64,000 nt of DNA from a bacterium (GCA_030427205.1 JAUHXC010000028.1:62001-126000); one strand, 5' to 3'; shown: positions 18,624-27,569, numbered from the stretch's first letter. Numbers and translations are program-made. The notes: a model not told the origin generated them from the letters alone.

Positions 18624-19697
18624 TCAGGGCAGTTCGAAGGTGGCCTTGAGCCCGGCGTGGTCCGAGCGGGCGAGGCCGCTCGGGTTGTCGCGGATGACCC
18701 GGGCGGTGCCCGCGACGTAGTCTCCGCCGGCGGCTTCCAGGTGGTAGAGGTGGTCGATGGCCTGCATCCGGCCGTTCCACTCGTAGGTCGCCGCCTCGTT
18801 GCCCAGCTCGCCGGCCACCCGATGCCAGTCGCCGCCGGACTCCAGCGCCTCGAGCGGCGCCGACCCCGGGGTGTCGTTGAGGTCGCCGCCGAAGACGATC
18901 AGCGCGTCGGGGTTGCGCTCGGCGACCGCGTCGAGGATGCGCCGGGTCGCCTGCGCCTCGGCGAGCCGCCGGTCGGGGTCATCGTTGTTCTTCGCCTTGT
19001 AGTGCCCGTTGGTGACGATGATCGCCCGGCCGTCGAGGTCGAGGTGCACCTCGAGCAGCTCGCGGGAGAACGTCGTCGTGCCGCCCGACGGGCGCGGGAT
19101 GCGGTCGTCGGCGTGGCGCACGACCCGCACCAGACCGCCCCGGCGGGCCAGGATCACCACGTCGAGCGAGGCGGCATACCCCAGCTCGCCGAGCACGGCG
19201 ACCCGATAGCCCTCGTCGATGTACTCGAGCAGGGCGTCGAGGGACGCCTGGCTCTCGATCTCCTGCAGCAGCACGATGTCGGCGTCGAGGGTGCGCACGC
19301 CGTAGGCCACCGTCTGGGCCCGGGCGTCGAACTCGGCGGGCGGGTATTGCCGCTCGTACTCGTCGAGGCCGCACCGGCCGGTATCGCAGACGGTGTCGAA
19401 GAAGCGACGCACGTTGAACGTGGCCACGGTGATGGTGTCGTTCGGCTCGGGTTCGGGCTCGGCGGCGTCGGGCTCGGGTTCGGGCTCGGCGGCGTCGGGC
19501 TCGGGCTCGGCGGCGTCGGGGCCACCGACGTCGGGCTCGCCGGCGTCGGGCTCGGGCTCGGCGGCGTCGGCGGTATCGGGGATCGGCGGCAGGCCGCCGC
19601 CGCCCCCGCCGCCGCCGCCGCCCGTGCTGGCCGGCACGCACGCGCCGAAGGGCAGCGCCATCAGGCCGACCAGAAGGGCGAAGATCCGGGTGGGCAT
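18624..19697 (-). CDS. Endonuclease/exonuclease/phosphatase family lipoprotein
   Basis: 357 residues. Lipoprotein signal ending FGAC, then a run of ten Gly, then an about 55-residue Pro/Glu/Asp/Ala linker (DAAEPEPDA-type repeats), then an EEP domain (about 105-357). EEP motifs: TVATFNVRRF, VLLQEIES (metal-binding Glu), TNGHYKAKN, FGGDLNDTP and RSDHAGL. The family hydrolyses phosphodiester or phosphomonoester bonds with Mg2+. Surface anchoring on a flexible linker suggests an extracellular nuclease or phosphatase. ATG after GAGGAG. Convergent with the beta-barrel gene. Confidence 0.9.
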   Translation of the reverse strand: MPTRIFALLVGLMALPFGACVPASTGGGGGGGGGGLPPIPDTADAAEPEPDAGEPDVGGPDAAEPEPDAAEPEPEPDAAEPEPEPNDTITVATFNVRRFFDTVCDTGRCGLDEYERQYPPAEFDARAQTVAYGVRTLDADIVLLQEIESQASLDALLEYIDEGYRVAVLGELGYAASLDVVILARRGGLVRVVRHADDRIPRPSGGTTTFSRELLEVHLDLDGRAIIVTNGHYKAKNNDDPDRRLAEAQATRRILDAVAERNPDALIVFGGDLNDTPGSAPLEALESGGDWHRVAGELGNEAATYEWNGRMQAIDHLYHLEAAGGDYVAGTARVIRDNPSGLARSDHAGLKATFELP

Positions 19698-19809
19698 GCA
19701 GATGCTCCTCGCGAGACGGGCCAATCTATCCAAAAGCCCGGGTCGATTCACCCGGGGCGTGGGCGCGTGCCGCTGTCACCTGCTGACGGAGAGTTGCTAC
19801 CGTGGGCCG

Positions 19810-22401
19810 ATGAAGAACCCGATCGCGACGACGCTTTGCTGGGCGCTGGCTCTGACCGCCGTGGGTTGCACCGGCGGCGGGGCCGGCGACGACGCGACCC
19901 CTCTGGTCGACGATGGGCCCGAGACCGCCCCGCCGGCTGCGGATATGGCACCGCCGGCTGCGGACATGGCCCCGATACCGCCCGACGTGGCGCCGCCCGG
20001 CCTCGACATGGCCCCGATACCGCCCGACATGGCCCCGCCGAGCCCCGACATGGCCCCGCCCGGCCCCGACATGGCCCCGCCAAGCCCCGACATGGCCCCG
20101 CCGGGGCCCGATATGGCCCCGCCAAGCCCCGATATGGCCCCGCCGGGGCCCGATATGGCCCCGCCGAACCCCGACATGGCCCCGCCGCCCGATATGGCGC
20201 CTCCGCCGCCGGACATGGCCCTGCCGCCGCCCGACATGGCCCCGCCGCCCTTGGGCAACCCCTTCCTGCCGGCGACGCCGAACCGCACGTGCGCGCTGCC
20301 CGAGGCGCCGCCGCTGGGTCGCTATGGCGTCGAGGCGGCCTTCCCCGCGATGAACTTCGCGCGGCCGATCTGGCTGGGCACCGCGCCCGGCGAGCCGGAG
20401 ACGATCTACGTCGTCGAGCAGGGCGGCACCATCTACGCCTTCGACGACGATCAGGCGGTGGCCGAGCGTGAGGTCTTCCTGGATCTCGCCGTCCTGCGCT
20501 CGAACAACGAAGAGGGCCTGCTGGGGCTGGCCTTCCACCCCGACTACGCCGAGAACGGGCGCGTCTTCGTCAACTACTCGACCCGCAATGACTGCCCGCC
20601 GGGCGCGAGCCGCTGCTCGGTGGTGGCCGAGTACCGCCGCGCCGAAGAGCGGCGGGCCGATCCGGCGTCGGCGATGAGGCTGCTGGTGGTCGGGCAGCCG
20701 TTCGGCAATCACAACGGCGGCGACATGCACTTCGGCCCCGACGGGCTGCTCTACATCAGCCTGGGAGACGGCGGGTCGGGCGGCGACCCCCGCGGTCACG
20801 GGCAGAATACGGATACGCTGCTGGGCAGCATCCTGCGCATCGACGTCGATCGGCCCGAGGACCCCGCCTGCGACGATTGCCTCTACGCCATCCCGCCGGA
20901 CAACCCCTTCGCCGACGGGGTCGACGGCGCGCCCGAGATCTGGGCCTGGGGCCTGCGCAACGTCTGGCGCATGGCCTTCGACCCGCTGACCGGCGACCTC
21001 TGGGCCGCCGACGTGGGGCAGAACGCGGTCGAAGAGGTCAACCGCATCACCGGTCCGGGCAACTTCGGCTGGAACATCATGGAGGGCGACGACTGCTACG
21101 GCCCGATTCAGGCCTGCCGGGACGCCGAGGGGCTGGTGCCGCCGGTGTGGACCTATCGCCACGCGATGGGGCGCTCGATCACCGGGGGGCAGGTCTATCG
21201 CGGGCCGCGGCTGCCCGAGCTGTGGGGCGCCTATATCGTCGGCGACTACGTGTCGGGCCGGCTGTGGGCGGTGTGGGATCGCGCGGACGGGGTGCAGGCC
21301 GAGCAGATCGCCAACCGGGCGCAGCTGACCCACGTCGGCGCCGACGCCGCCGGCCGGCTCTATCTGGTGGGCTTCGGCCAGGCGCCGTCGATCCGCCGGC
21401 TGGTGCGCCAGGACGAGCCCGAGGGGCCGCCCTTCCCGCGGCTCTTGAGCGAGACGGGCTGCTTCGACGACATCGCGACCCATACCCTGGCGCCGGGGGT
21501 GGTGCCGTACCAGATCAACCGCCCGTTCTGGAGCGACGGCGCGGCCAAGCTGCGGGCGGTCGCGCTGCCCGAAGGCACGCGTATCGCGGTAGACCCCGAC
21601 GACCCCGAGGGCGCCTATCGCTTCCCGGTGGGTACGGTGTTGATCAAGAGCTTCGCCCTCGACGCGGTCGACGCCGAGGGGCGGGCGGCCCCGTCGATCG
21701 TCGCGACCCGGCTCTATACCCGGCAGGCGGACGGCTGGCGCGGCTTCGTCTATCGCTGGAACGCCGAGCAGACCGACGCCGAGCTGCTCGACGGGCCCGC
21801 GCGCACCGCCTATCTGTCGCCCGAGGGCGAGCAGGACTGGATCCACCCGTCGCGGGTCGAATGCGACCAGTGCCACACCGCCGCGTCGGGGCACGCGCTG
21901 GGCTGGCGCACCCGGCAGCTCGCCGGCGAGTTCATGCTCGACGGGGTGCGCTACGACCAGCTCGCCGCGTTCGAAGAGGCGGGGGTGCTCGCCGCGGCGC
22001 CGGCGGCGCCGATCGCCCACAGCCGCCCGACGGCCGATGCGCTGGCCGGCGCAGCCCTCGAAGAGGCGGCCCGGGCCATCCTCGACGTCAACTGCGCCTC
22101 GTGCCACCGCCCCGGCGGCGGGGCCAACGCCGATCTCGACCTGCGGGCCCACGTGCCGCTGGAAGAGACCGGTTTGTGCGCGACGCCTGGCCAGGGTGAC
22201 CTGGGCATCGCCGATGCCCGCCTGATCGCGCCGGGCGATCGGGCGCGCAGCGTGGCGCTGCAGCGCATGCTGCGTCGGGACGGCGAGGGCATGCCGCCGC
22301 TGGGATCGGACCGGATCGACCACGCCAGCGTCGAGCGGGTCGGCCGATGGATCGACGGGCTGGCGGCGTGCCCCGAGGGCGCGGCCGAGCAGCCGCTCTG
22401 A
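19810..22401 (+). CDS. PQQ-type sugar dehydrogenase-like lipoprotein with c-type heme motifs
   Basis: 863 residues. Lipoprotein signal (LALTAVGC), a 15-unit Pro-Asp-Met-Ala-Pro-Pro linker (residues about 44-147), then a six-bladed propeller of the glucose/sorbosone dehydrogenase type: EGLLGLAFHPDY, GGDMHFGPDGLLYISLGDGGSGGD, IWAWGLRNVWRMAFD, DVGQNAVEEVN and GNFGWNIMEGD. The C-terminal part (from about 550) has CDQCH and CASCH, two CxxCH heme c attachment motifs, the second in a cytochrome-like end. A quinoprotein oxidase passing electrons to its own heme domain is the natural reading. No Shine-Dalgarno; TACCGT lies 6 nt before ATG. Confidence 0.9.
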   Translation: MKNPIATTLCWALALTAVGCTGGGAGDDATPLVDDGPETAPPAADMAPPAADMAPIPPDVAPPGLDMAPIPPDMAPPSPDMAPPGPDMAPPSPDMAPPGPDMAPPSPDMAPPGPDMAPPNPDMAPPPDMAPPPPDMALPPPDMAPPPLGNPFLPATPNRTCALPEAPPLGRYGVEAAFPAMNFARPIWLGTAPGEPETIYVVEQGGTIYAFDDDQAVAEREVFLDLAVLRSNNEEGLLGLAFHPDYAENGRVFVNYSTRNDCPPGASRCSVVAEYRRAEERRADPASAMRLLVVGQPFGNHNGGDMHFGPDGLLYISLGDGGSGGDPRGHGQNTDTLLGSILRIDVDRPEDPACDDCLYAIPPDNPFADGVDGAPEIWAWGLRNVWRMAFDPLTGDLWAADVGQNAVEEVNRITGPGNFGWNIMEGDDCYGPIQACRDAEGLVPPVWTYRHAMGRSITGGQVYRGPRLPELWGAYIVGDYVSGRLWAVWDRADGVQAEQIANRAQLTHVGADAAGRLYLVGFGQAPSIRRLVRQDEPEGPPFPRLLSETGCFDDIATHTLAPGVVPYQINRPFWSDGAAKLRAVALPEGTRIAVDPDDPEGAYRFPVGTVLIKSFALDAVDAEGRAAPSIVATRLYTRQADGWRGFVYRWNAEQTDAELLDGPARTAYLSPEGEQDWIHPSRVECDQCHTAASGHALGWRTRQLAGEFMLDGVRYDQLAAFEEAGVLAAAPAAPIAHSRPTADALAGAALEEAARAILDVNCASCHRPGGGANADLDLRAHVPLEETGLCATPGQGDLGIADARLIAPGDRARSVALQRMLRRDGEGMPPLGSDRIDHASVERVGRWIDGLAACPEGAAEQPL
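19938..20250 (+). repeat. In-frame 21-bp-type repeat encoding PDMAPP(S/G) linker
   Basis: Fifteen units of about 7 codons, D(M/V)APP plus a spacer, with nearly identical DNA in the centre (GACATGGCCCCGCC alternating with GATATGGCCCCGCC). It encodes the flexible spacer between the lipid anchor and the propeller of the surrounding gene. Copy number is likely variable. Confidence 0.9.
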
Positions 22402-22459
22402 CGGCGCCTCGAAGTTCGCCCCCATGAATACATGGGCGCATCCGCGTCGGGAGCGGTCG

Positions 22460-23404
22460 ATGACCCGTTGGAACCCCTGGGATGGACTCGAGCGCATGGC
22501 CCGCACCCGGCTGCGGCTGGCCGGGATCGGCGGCCGCCTCGTCGAGCGCCCGGGCGGCGCGGTCCACACCTACGACGCGCCGGGGCGCGGGCCGCGGCCG
22601 CCGACGATCCTGCTGCACGGCATCGGCTCGAGCGCGACGGCCTACGGCAAGCTGCTGCTGGGCCTGCGGCGCCACGTGCGGCGGCTGGTGGCCCCCGACC
22701 TGCCGGGGCACGGCTTCAGCGCGACCCCCACCCGCCTACCCGAACCCGCGGCGCTGACCGCAGAGGCGACGGCCATCGTCGACGGGCTGCTCGACGACAT
22801 CGGCGAGCCGGCGGTCGTGGTGGGCACCAGCATGGGCGGCGCGCTGGCCCTGCGCTACGCGCTGGCCCGCCCGCGGCGGGTGAAGGCGCTCGTCTTGTGC
22901 AGCCCGGCCGGCGCGCCGCTCGCGGGCGAGGCGCTGCAGACGCTGCGCGCGCAGTTCGCGATGGATCACCCCCGGGCGGGGCACGACTTCGCCGACCGGC
23001 TGTTCGCCGGGCGCCCGCCGGCCCGCTGGCTGGTGGGCCGCGCGGTGCGCGATCGACTGTCGCGACCCATCGTGCAGAGCCTGCTCGCAGCGGTCGGCCC
23101 GGGAGATTTTCTCTCGCCCGACGAGGCGACGACGCTGGCCCCGCCGACGCTGCTCTTGTGGGGCACCGCCGAGCGGGTGCTGCCCGACAGCTGCCTGACA
23201 TGGTTCCGCAACCACCTGCCATCCGGGGTGAAAATCGAGCAACCGGAGGGCTGGGGCCATTCGGCACATCTGGAACAAACCGGCGCGCTGGTCGAGCGGG
23301 TCTGCGCCTTCGTCGACCGCGTCGCCCCACCGCCGGCGGTGACCGCCGACGGAGGGAGTTGTCCGCAGCCGGCAGGTGAGGCACCATCGGGGTCGCACCT
23401 CTGA
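22460..23404 (+). CDS. Alpha/beta hydrolase
   Basis: 314 residues, alpha/beta hydrolase fold: ILLHGIGSSATAY (oxyanion region), VAPDLPGHGFS, nucleophile elbow GTSMGGALALRYA, LLLWGTAE before the acid region, and catalytic His in WGHSAHLE. No signal peptide, so cytoplasmic. The ATG at 22460 follows GGGAGCGG; an ATG at 22424 lacks a binding site. The C-terminal 30 residues are Pro/Gly-rich and probably disordered. Substrate unknown; esterase, lipase or dehalogenase-type activity cannot be told apart from sequence. Confidence 0.9.
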   Translation: MTRWNPWDGLERMARTRLRLAGIGGRLVERPGGAVHTYDAPGRGPRPPTILLHGIGSSATAYGKLLLGLRRHVRRLVAPDLPGHGFSATPTRLPEPAALTAEATAIVDGLLDDIGEPAVVVGTSMGGALALRYALARPRRVKALVLCSPAGAPLAGEALQTLRAQFAMDHPRAGHDFADRLFAGRPPARWLVGRAVRDRLSRPIVQSLLAAVGPGDFLSPDEATTLAPPTLLLWGTAERVLPDSCLTWFRNHLPSGVKIEQPEGWGHSAHLEQTGALVERVCAFVDRVAPPPAVTADGGSCPQPAGEAPSGSHL

Positions 23405-23442
23405 ACCTTTTCGACCCGGCCCCCGGCCTCTTCGGAGCGAGC

Positions 23443-24666
23443 ATGGTGAACAGGCTCCTGACGATCCTCGGCCCCGCGCTGCTGCTGGCCTCGACCGCCT
23501 CGGCCGAGGCGCTGCAGGCCCGCTACGAGCTGATTCGCCAGGTGCCGTGGTCGGCCGACGGGCTGGCCGAGACGCTCGAATCGGCGGGCGGCGGCATGCT
23601 GCTGACGGCCAAGCCCAAGGCCCGGACCCGCGCGGTGCCGAGCATCGCGGTGGACGCCGACGGTCAGGTCTGGTTCTTCACCAAGGATCAGCTCGGCCGG
23701 GCCGGCGCCGACGGCTATACCCGCGTCGCGCTCGACGGCTTCGACGCCAGCGTGCAGGCCATCGCGCCGCTCGCCGACGGGGTGGTCGCCATCGGCAGCA
23801 AAGGCCGGGAGAACGTGCTCGCCCGCATCGGGGCCGACGGGCAGATCGCGTGGCGCAAGACGGGCCCCTTCGACGCCAAGGCGGCCGATCCCGCCGCGCT
23901 GCGCGGGGTGCTGCGCCGCCTGTCGGCCGACGCCGACGGCGCGGTCTACCTCTACGCCACCCGTCAGGCGGGCGTCGTCGCGTCGGTCGAGCCGGGCAGC
24001 GGCGCGGTGAGCCCGGTGGTCACCCTGGAGGGCTTCCGCAGCCCGTCGGCGTGGGTCGCCGGGGGCGTGCTCTACCGGGCGCAGGACGAGGGCGGCTCGA
24101 ACGTCTGGATCTCGCGGCCGGTGGCCGGCGGCGACGACCGCCGGATCGAACCCGATCCGGGTCTGGCCGGCGCGCTGGGCGGCGCCAGCCCGCTGCCCGA
24201 CGGCGGCGCGATCGTCCAGCCCCGCGCGGCGCTGGTGCGCATGTCGGCCGCGGGCAAGCCGGCGGGCAAGCTGACCCTGGCCGGCGTCGTGCGCGACGGC
24301 GAGGACGGGCTGCACGTCGGCCTGCAGTCGGGGGAGAACCTCGAGGTCACCCGCTGGGCCGAGGGCCAGGCGGGCCCGACGGTGGTGCTGTCGGGGCTGC
24401 CGCCGCGGGCACGACTCGCCGCGGCCGGCCCCGGCGGCTTCAAGGTCATCGCCGGCCGCAGCTCGCTCAAGGCGGGCACGCTCATCGACTTCGACGCGCA
24501 GGGCAACCAGACCGCCAGCGTCTCGCTGGAAGGCAAGGGCAAGGACGTTCAGGGATTCGAAGGTCGGGTCGATACCGGCAACCGCGTCGTCGGCAAGGAC
24601 GGCGCGATCTACATCCCGGGCGTCGATCCCCGCGGCGCGTGGGTGGTGCGCATCACGCTGCCCTGA
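23443..24666 (+). CDS. Secreted beta-propeller-like protein, 407 aa
   Basis: Signal peptide MVNRLLTILGPALLLASTASAEA, then about 380 residues with repeated short strands and Asp-Gly turns (AVDADGQVWFFTKD, LARIGADGQIAWRK, LSADADGAVYLYATR, LIDFDAQGNQTASV), as in NHL/PQQ-like propellers. No Cys and no catalytic motif seen. ATG preceded by GGAGCGAG. 38 bp after the hydrolase gene on the same strand, so possibly co-transcribed. Function unknown. Confidence 0.82.
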   Translation: MVNRLLTILGPALLLASTASAEALQARYELIRQVPWSADGLAETLESAGGGMLLTAKPKARTRAVPSIAVDADGQVWFFTKDQLGRAGADGYTRVALDGFDASVQAIAPLADGVVAIGSKGRENVLARIGADGQIAWRKTGPFDAKAADPAALRGVLRRLSADADGAVYLYATRQAGVVASVEPGSGAVSPVVTLEGFRSPSAWVAGGVLYRAQDEGGSNVWISRPVAGGDDRRIEPDPGLAGALGGASPLPDGGAIVQPRAALVRMSAAGKPAGKLTLAGVVRDGEDGLHVGLQSGENLEVTRWAEGQAGPTVVLSGLPPRARLAAAGPGGFKVIAGRSSLKAGTLIDFDAQGNQTASVSLEGKGKDVQGFEGRVDTGNRVVGKDGAIYIPGVDPRGAWVVRITLP

Positions 24667-24669
24667 GAA

Positions 24670-24695
24670 GGCGCTGCCCGAGAGCGCGCAGCGCC
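24670..24695. terminator. Hairpin between convergent genes
   Basis: Perfect 8-bp inverted repeat GGCGCTGC / GCAGCGCC around a 10-base loop, directly after the propeller gene stop and before the convergent DUF427 gene end. No T-run; it could serve both strands. Confidence 0.55.
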
Positions 24696-24703
24696 AACCC
24701 GGC

Positions 24704-25198
24704 TCAGGCCACCGCCCCCTTGAACGGCCCGATGATGTCGTGGGTGATCCACCCGCCGAGCACGCCGCCCGGCTGCGCGATGACCCGCTCGCCGTCGACG
24801 AACGCGCCGTCCACCCGATCGGCGTGGAACGCGATGCAGCCCTTGAGGGCCGCAAACGCCGGATCGGGCTGCGGGTGGGTCCAGGCGGCGCGCGGTGCGC
24901 GGCGGCCGTCGACGGTCACGTCGAAGTAGCGCGCCTCACCGCGATGCGGGTGATCGAGCCGGGTGGTGGTCAGCGCGAGGCGATCGGTGTCGATGTCGTC
25001 GAGCGGGAAGAAATAGACCGGCGGGTGGCCATTGGCCAGAACCCGCAATCCGGCGCACGTTCGAGCGATCGTGCGCTGATTGTGACGCACCATCAGCAGC
25101 CGGGCGGAGCGCTCGATGCGCGGCGTCTCCGGATAGGACCAGACCGACTCACCGGGCCCGGGCGGCAGCGCGTCGAACATCGTGTGCAGCAACGCCAT
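24704..25198 (-). CDS. DUF427 domain protein
   Basis: 164 residues matching the DUF427 pattern: VRHNQRTIART near the N-terminus, PPVYFFPLDDID, DHPHRGEARYFDVTVDGR, and AFHADRVDGAFVDGERV with a Trp-rich context. The fold is a small beta-sandwich of unknown biochemistry, often found near light or redox stress genes. Start at ATG 25198 after AGGAGG; longer frames upstream are not supported. The intergenic region before it carries two direct CCTTGTA repeats that may be an operator. Confidence 0.88.
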   Translation of the reverse strand: MALLHTMFDALPPGPGESVWSYPETPRIERSARLLMVRHNQRTIARTCAGLRVLANGHPPVYFFPLDDIDTDRLALTTTRLDHPHRGEARYFDVTVDGRRAPRAAWTHPQPDPAFAALKGCIAFHADRVDGAFVDGERVIAQPGGVLGGWITHDIIGPFKGAVA

Positions 25199-25280
25199 CG
25201 CCTCGCCTCCTGTCGTTTCGGGTCGGTCTTGTGCATCGAGCGCCGGGGCGTCGACCCTCGAAAGATAGTGACTGTCGGAT

Positions 25281-25310
25281 CTTTGTACAAGGTGTGAATC
25301 ATACAAGGCT
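25281..25310 (-). promoter_or_regulatory. Direct repeat CCTTGTA, 16-bp period, possible operator
   Basis: On the minus strand CCTTGTATGA and CCTTGTACAA repeat with a 16-bp period (plus-strand TACAAGG at 25286 and 25302); TTGTACAA is itself palindromic. It lies about 85-110 bp upstream of the DUF427 gene. TGTACA-containing direct repeats are known as operators of MerR-type light/B12 regulators (CarH/LitR), but no such regulator is in the window, so this is only suggestive. Confidence 0.4.
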
Positions 25311-25414
25311 CATACCCGATGGGCTGAACCCGGCATCGTGACGGCTTTTGGACGGCGCTAAAATTCCCTTGCGGGGCCGGCGATGTTACGGAAAACGCGA
25401 GCCCCGAGGTGCCG

Positions 25415-26989
25415 ATGAGCTGCCTACAGCCGATGTCTTCGACCATTCGCTCGATCCTGCTGCTGCCCGTTCTGCTGCTGGCCGGCGCGCTGTCGTCGGT
25501 GGCGCATGCGCAGGGCGAGCGGTTGGTCGATCTGCAGGTGTGCCGGGACGTCGAGGGCAAGAGCGGGGTCGACTGCGGCGCCGCGTTCCCGGCCGATGTG
25601 GGGCAGGTGCACGCCATGCTGGCGGTGGAGGTCCCGCAGCGGGGCAGCGGCGAGGTGACCACCCTCTGGCGGTTCGGCGAGCGGCTCGTACAGCGCCAGC
25701 GCCTGAACATCGCTTTTCACCGCCCGGGCGGCTATCGGACCCGCGCCCGGCAGCGCATCGGTCGGTCACGGGTCGGGCAGTGGTCGGTCGAGGTCCTGGA
25801 CTCGGGGGGGCGCTCGCTGGCGAAGAAGAGCTTTGCCGTCGGCGCGGCGGCCCCCGCCGAGCCCGCGCCTGCAGACCCCGAGCCCGCCGAGCCCGCGCCC
25901 GCCGAGCCCGCGACCACCGAGCCCGCGCTTGTGGAGGCCGAACCCGAGCCCGCCGAGCCCGAAGCCGTCGACCCCGCAGCGGCTGAGCCCGAAGCCGTCG
26001 ACCCCGCAGCGGCTGAGCCCGAGCCTGCGGAGCCCGCGCCTGCCGAACCCGCGCCCGCTCCGCCCGCCGAGCCCATACCCGCCGAGCCCGCGCCCGCTCA
26101 GCCCGCCGAGCCCGCGCCCGCCGGACGCCCGGACGACGGCGCGGCTGCGGCAGTCACCGACCCGGCGTCCGCACCCGACGCCCGGGACGGCAAGCGGCGA
26201 CAAGGCGGCATCATGTTGCTCGCGGGCGGGCTGCTGCTGCTGGTCGCGGGGGTGCTCATCGCCCGCCGCCGGGCCGGGCGCGCCGCGCAGTCGGTGCCCG
26301 AGGCGCCGCCGCCCCCGGTCGCCGACGTCGACGCCCCGGCGACAGCGCCCCCGCCCGCCGCGCCGCTCGGCGATACCGACGCCGCCACCGACGCGCTGCA
26401 GCGGCTGACCGATCTGGTCACCGGCTTGTGGAGCCGCTGGGTCGCGGCGACCGGCGGCTCACCGCAGCGGGCCATCAACCGCGCGTGGCGCGGCGCGGCC
26501 GATCCGGGGCGGCTCGCGCTGGATCACATCCGGCTGTGCAACGGCCTGGAGACCGCCGCGCAGGACTACGCGGGCATCCCGCCGCAGGTCGGCGTGCACG
26601 ATCTGCTGCGGCAGCGGCTGTATGCCCAGGCGCCGGCGCTGCTGGGGGTCGTCTGCGCGCTGTCGGTCGAGATCGATCGCCTCGATCTCGCGGGCAGCGG
26701 GCTCGAGGAGGCCTTCGCCCCGTGGGGCGGCCGGGCGGGCCTGACCGCCGAGCTGCTGCGCATCCTCGACGACGGCGCCGCCGCGCTGGGCACGAACCGG
26801 CTGAACCTGGTGCCCTACGAGACCAAGGCCACGACGGCGAGTCGCGACTTCGACGCCGAGCTGCGGCCCTTCGTGCTGCCCGCGGGCATCGCCGACCGCC
26901 TCGCGGCGGGCAATCGCATCGTCCGGGTCGAGACCCCGCCGTTTGCCGACGGCCCGCGCCCGGTCGTCTGGGGCGTGAGCCCGGGCTGA
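25415..26989 (+). CDS. DUF2914-like membrane protein with acidic Pro linker and unknown C-terminal domain
   Basis: 524 residues. Signal sequence or N-terminal anchor (LLLPVLLLAGALSSVAHA). An exported DUF2914-like domain follows (about 35-140), with TTLWRFGERLVQRQRL and GQWSVEVLDSGGRSLAKKSF. Then comes an about 110-residue Ala-Glu-Pro repeat (AEPAPAE type) and a membrane helix at about 265-285 (GGIMLLAGGLLLLVAGVLIARRR). A second Pro-rich linker and a 190-residue C-terminal domain of unknown family, probably cytoplasmic, complete it. The start ATG 25415 follows GAGGT; GTG 25409 or ATG 25433 are possible. A -10-like TAAAAT is at 25359. The architecture suggests sensing outside and acting inside. 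Confidence 0.82.
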   Translation: MSCLQPMSSTIRSILLLPVLLLAGALSSVAHAQGERLVDLQVCRDVEGKSGVDCGAAFPADVGQVHAMLAVEVPQRGSGEVTTLWRFGERLVQRQRLNIAFHRPGGYRTRARQRIGRSRVGQWSVEVLDSGGRSLAKKSFAVGAAAPAEPAPADPEPAEPAPAEPATTEPALVEAEPEPAEPEAVDPAAAEPEAVDPAAAEPEPAEPAPAEPAPAPPAEPIPAEPAPAQPAEPAPAGRPDDGAAAAVTDPASAPDARDGKRRQGGIMLLAGGLLLLVAGVLIARRRAGRAAQSVPEAPPPPVADVDAPATAPPPAAPLGDTDAATDALQRLTDLVTGLWSRWVAATGGSPQRAINRAWRGAADPGRLALDHIRLCNGLETAAQDYAGIPPQVGVHDLLRQRLYAQAPALLGVVCALSVEIDRLDLAGSGLEEAFAPWGGRAGLTAELLRILDDGAAALGTNRLNLVPYETKATTASRDFDAELRPFVLPAGIADRLAAGNRIVRVETPPFADGPRPVVWGVSPG

Positions 26990-27086
26990 CGGGGCGATCC
27001 CGCAAAAATCGGCGCCGATGAAAAGAGCCCCGCCGAGGGTCGCCAAACGGAGGATGAACCCCAACCATCCTCACGGAGGACGACCC

Positions 27087-27413
27087 ATGAAGACCCTCTT
27101 CGCCGCCCTGTTCTGCCTCGTCTCATTCACCGCCGTCGCCCACGGCCAGCTGCGTGAAGCCGAGGCTCAGCCGACCATCGAGCCCGACGAGCCCGCGCTG
27201 CAGTGCCTCGTGGACGAAGGCGCCGACTTCGAGCTGACGCTCAACGGGCAGCGCTACGGCTGCTACGCCTTGCCCGACGGCAGCACCGACTACGTGATCA
27301 TCGACCAGAACGGCAATCAGGTGGGCGATACCGGCCTGGCCGCCTGCCCCGCGAGCCTGCCGCCGGGCTACAGCTGCTGCATCGCCGGGTCGACCGCCTG
27401 CCACTGGTACTGA
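27087..27413 (+). CDS. Small secreted Cys-rich protein, 108 aa
   Basis: Signal peptide MKTLFAALFCLVSFTAVAHG, then a mature domain of about 88 residues with six Cys (LQCLVD, YGCYAL, LAACPAS, YSCCIAG, TACHWY) and a Gln/Gly-rich NGQRYGCYALPDGS stretch. Likely disulfide-stabilised and exported. ATG follows GGAGGA. No family recognised. A strong hairpin follows the stop, so it appears to be a single-gene transcript. Confidence 0.85.
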   Translation: MKTLFAALFCLVSFTAVAHGQLREAEAQPTIEPDEPALQCLVDEGADFELTLNGQRYGCYALPDGSTDYVIIDQNGNQVGDTGLAACPASLPPGYSCCIAGSTACHWY

Positions 27414-27424
27414 GTCCTCGGGAC

Positions 27425-27469
27425 CCCCGGCGCGGACCCGCACCCCCATCCCGCGGGGCCGCGCCGGGG
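27425..27469 (+). terminator. Long GC hairpin after small secreted gene
   Basis: Perfect 11-bp inverted repeat CCCCGGCGCGG / CCGCGCCGGGG with a 23-base loop, starting 12 bp after the stop at 27413. The loop can fold further (CCCGC/GCGGG). Followed by a pyrimidine-rich TCTCTCT rather than a T-run. Confidence 0.65.
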
Positions 27470-27569
27470 ATCTCTCTGCGCGCCGCCCGACCCATCGCGG
27501 CCGTGGCCGACGAAACCGGTCACCTGCCACCGACGTACACCATCCGAACCCCGAACATCGGAGGTGGAC

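Noticed and set aside
19726..22569. 947-codon minus-strand frame opposite the sugar dehydrogenase
   Set aside because: Shadow frame: the plus strand has signal peptide, propeller motifs and CxxCH.
23190..23215. Minus-strand ATGTCAGG near 23207
   Set aside because: Within the alpha/beta hydrolase gene and without a matching -10 box.
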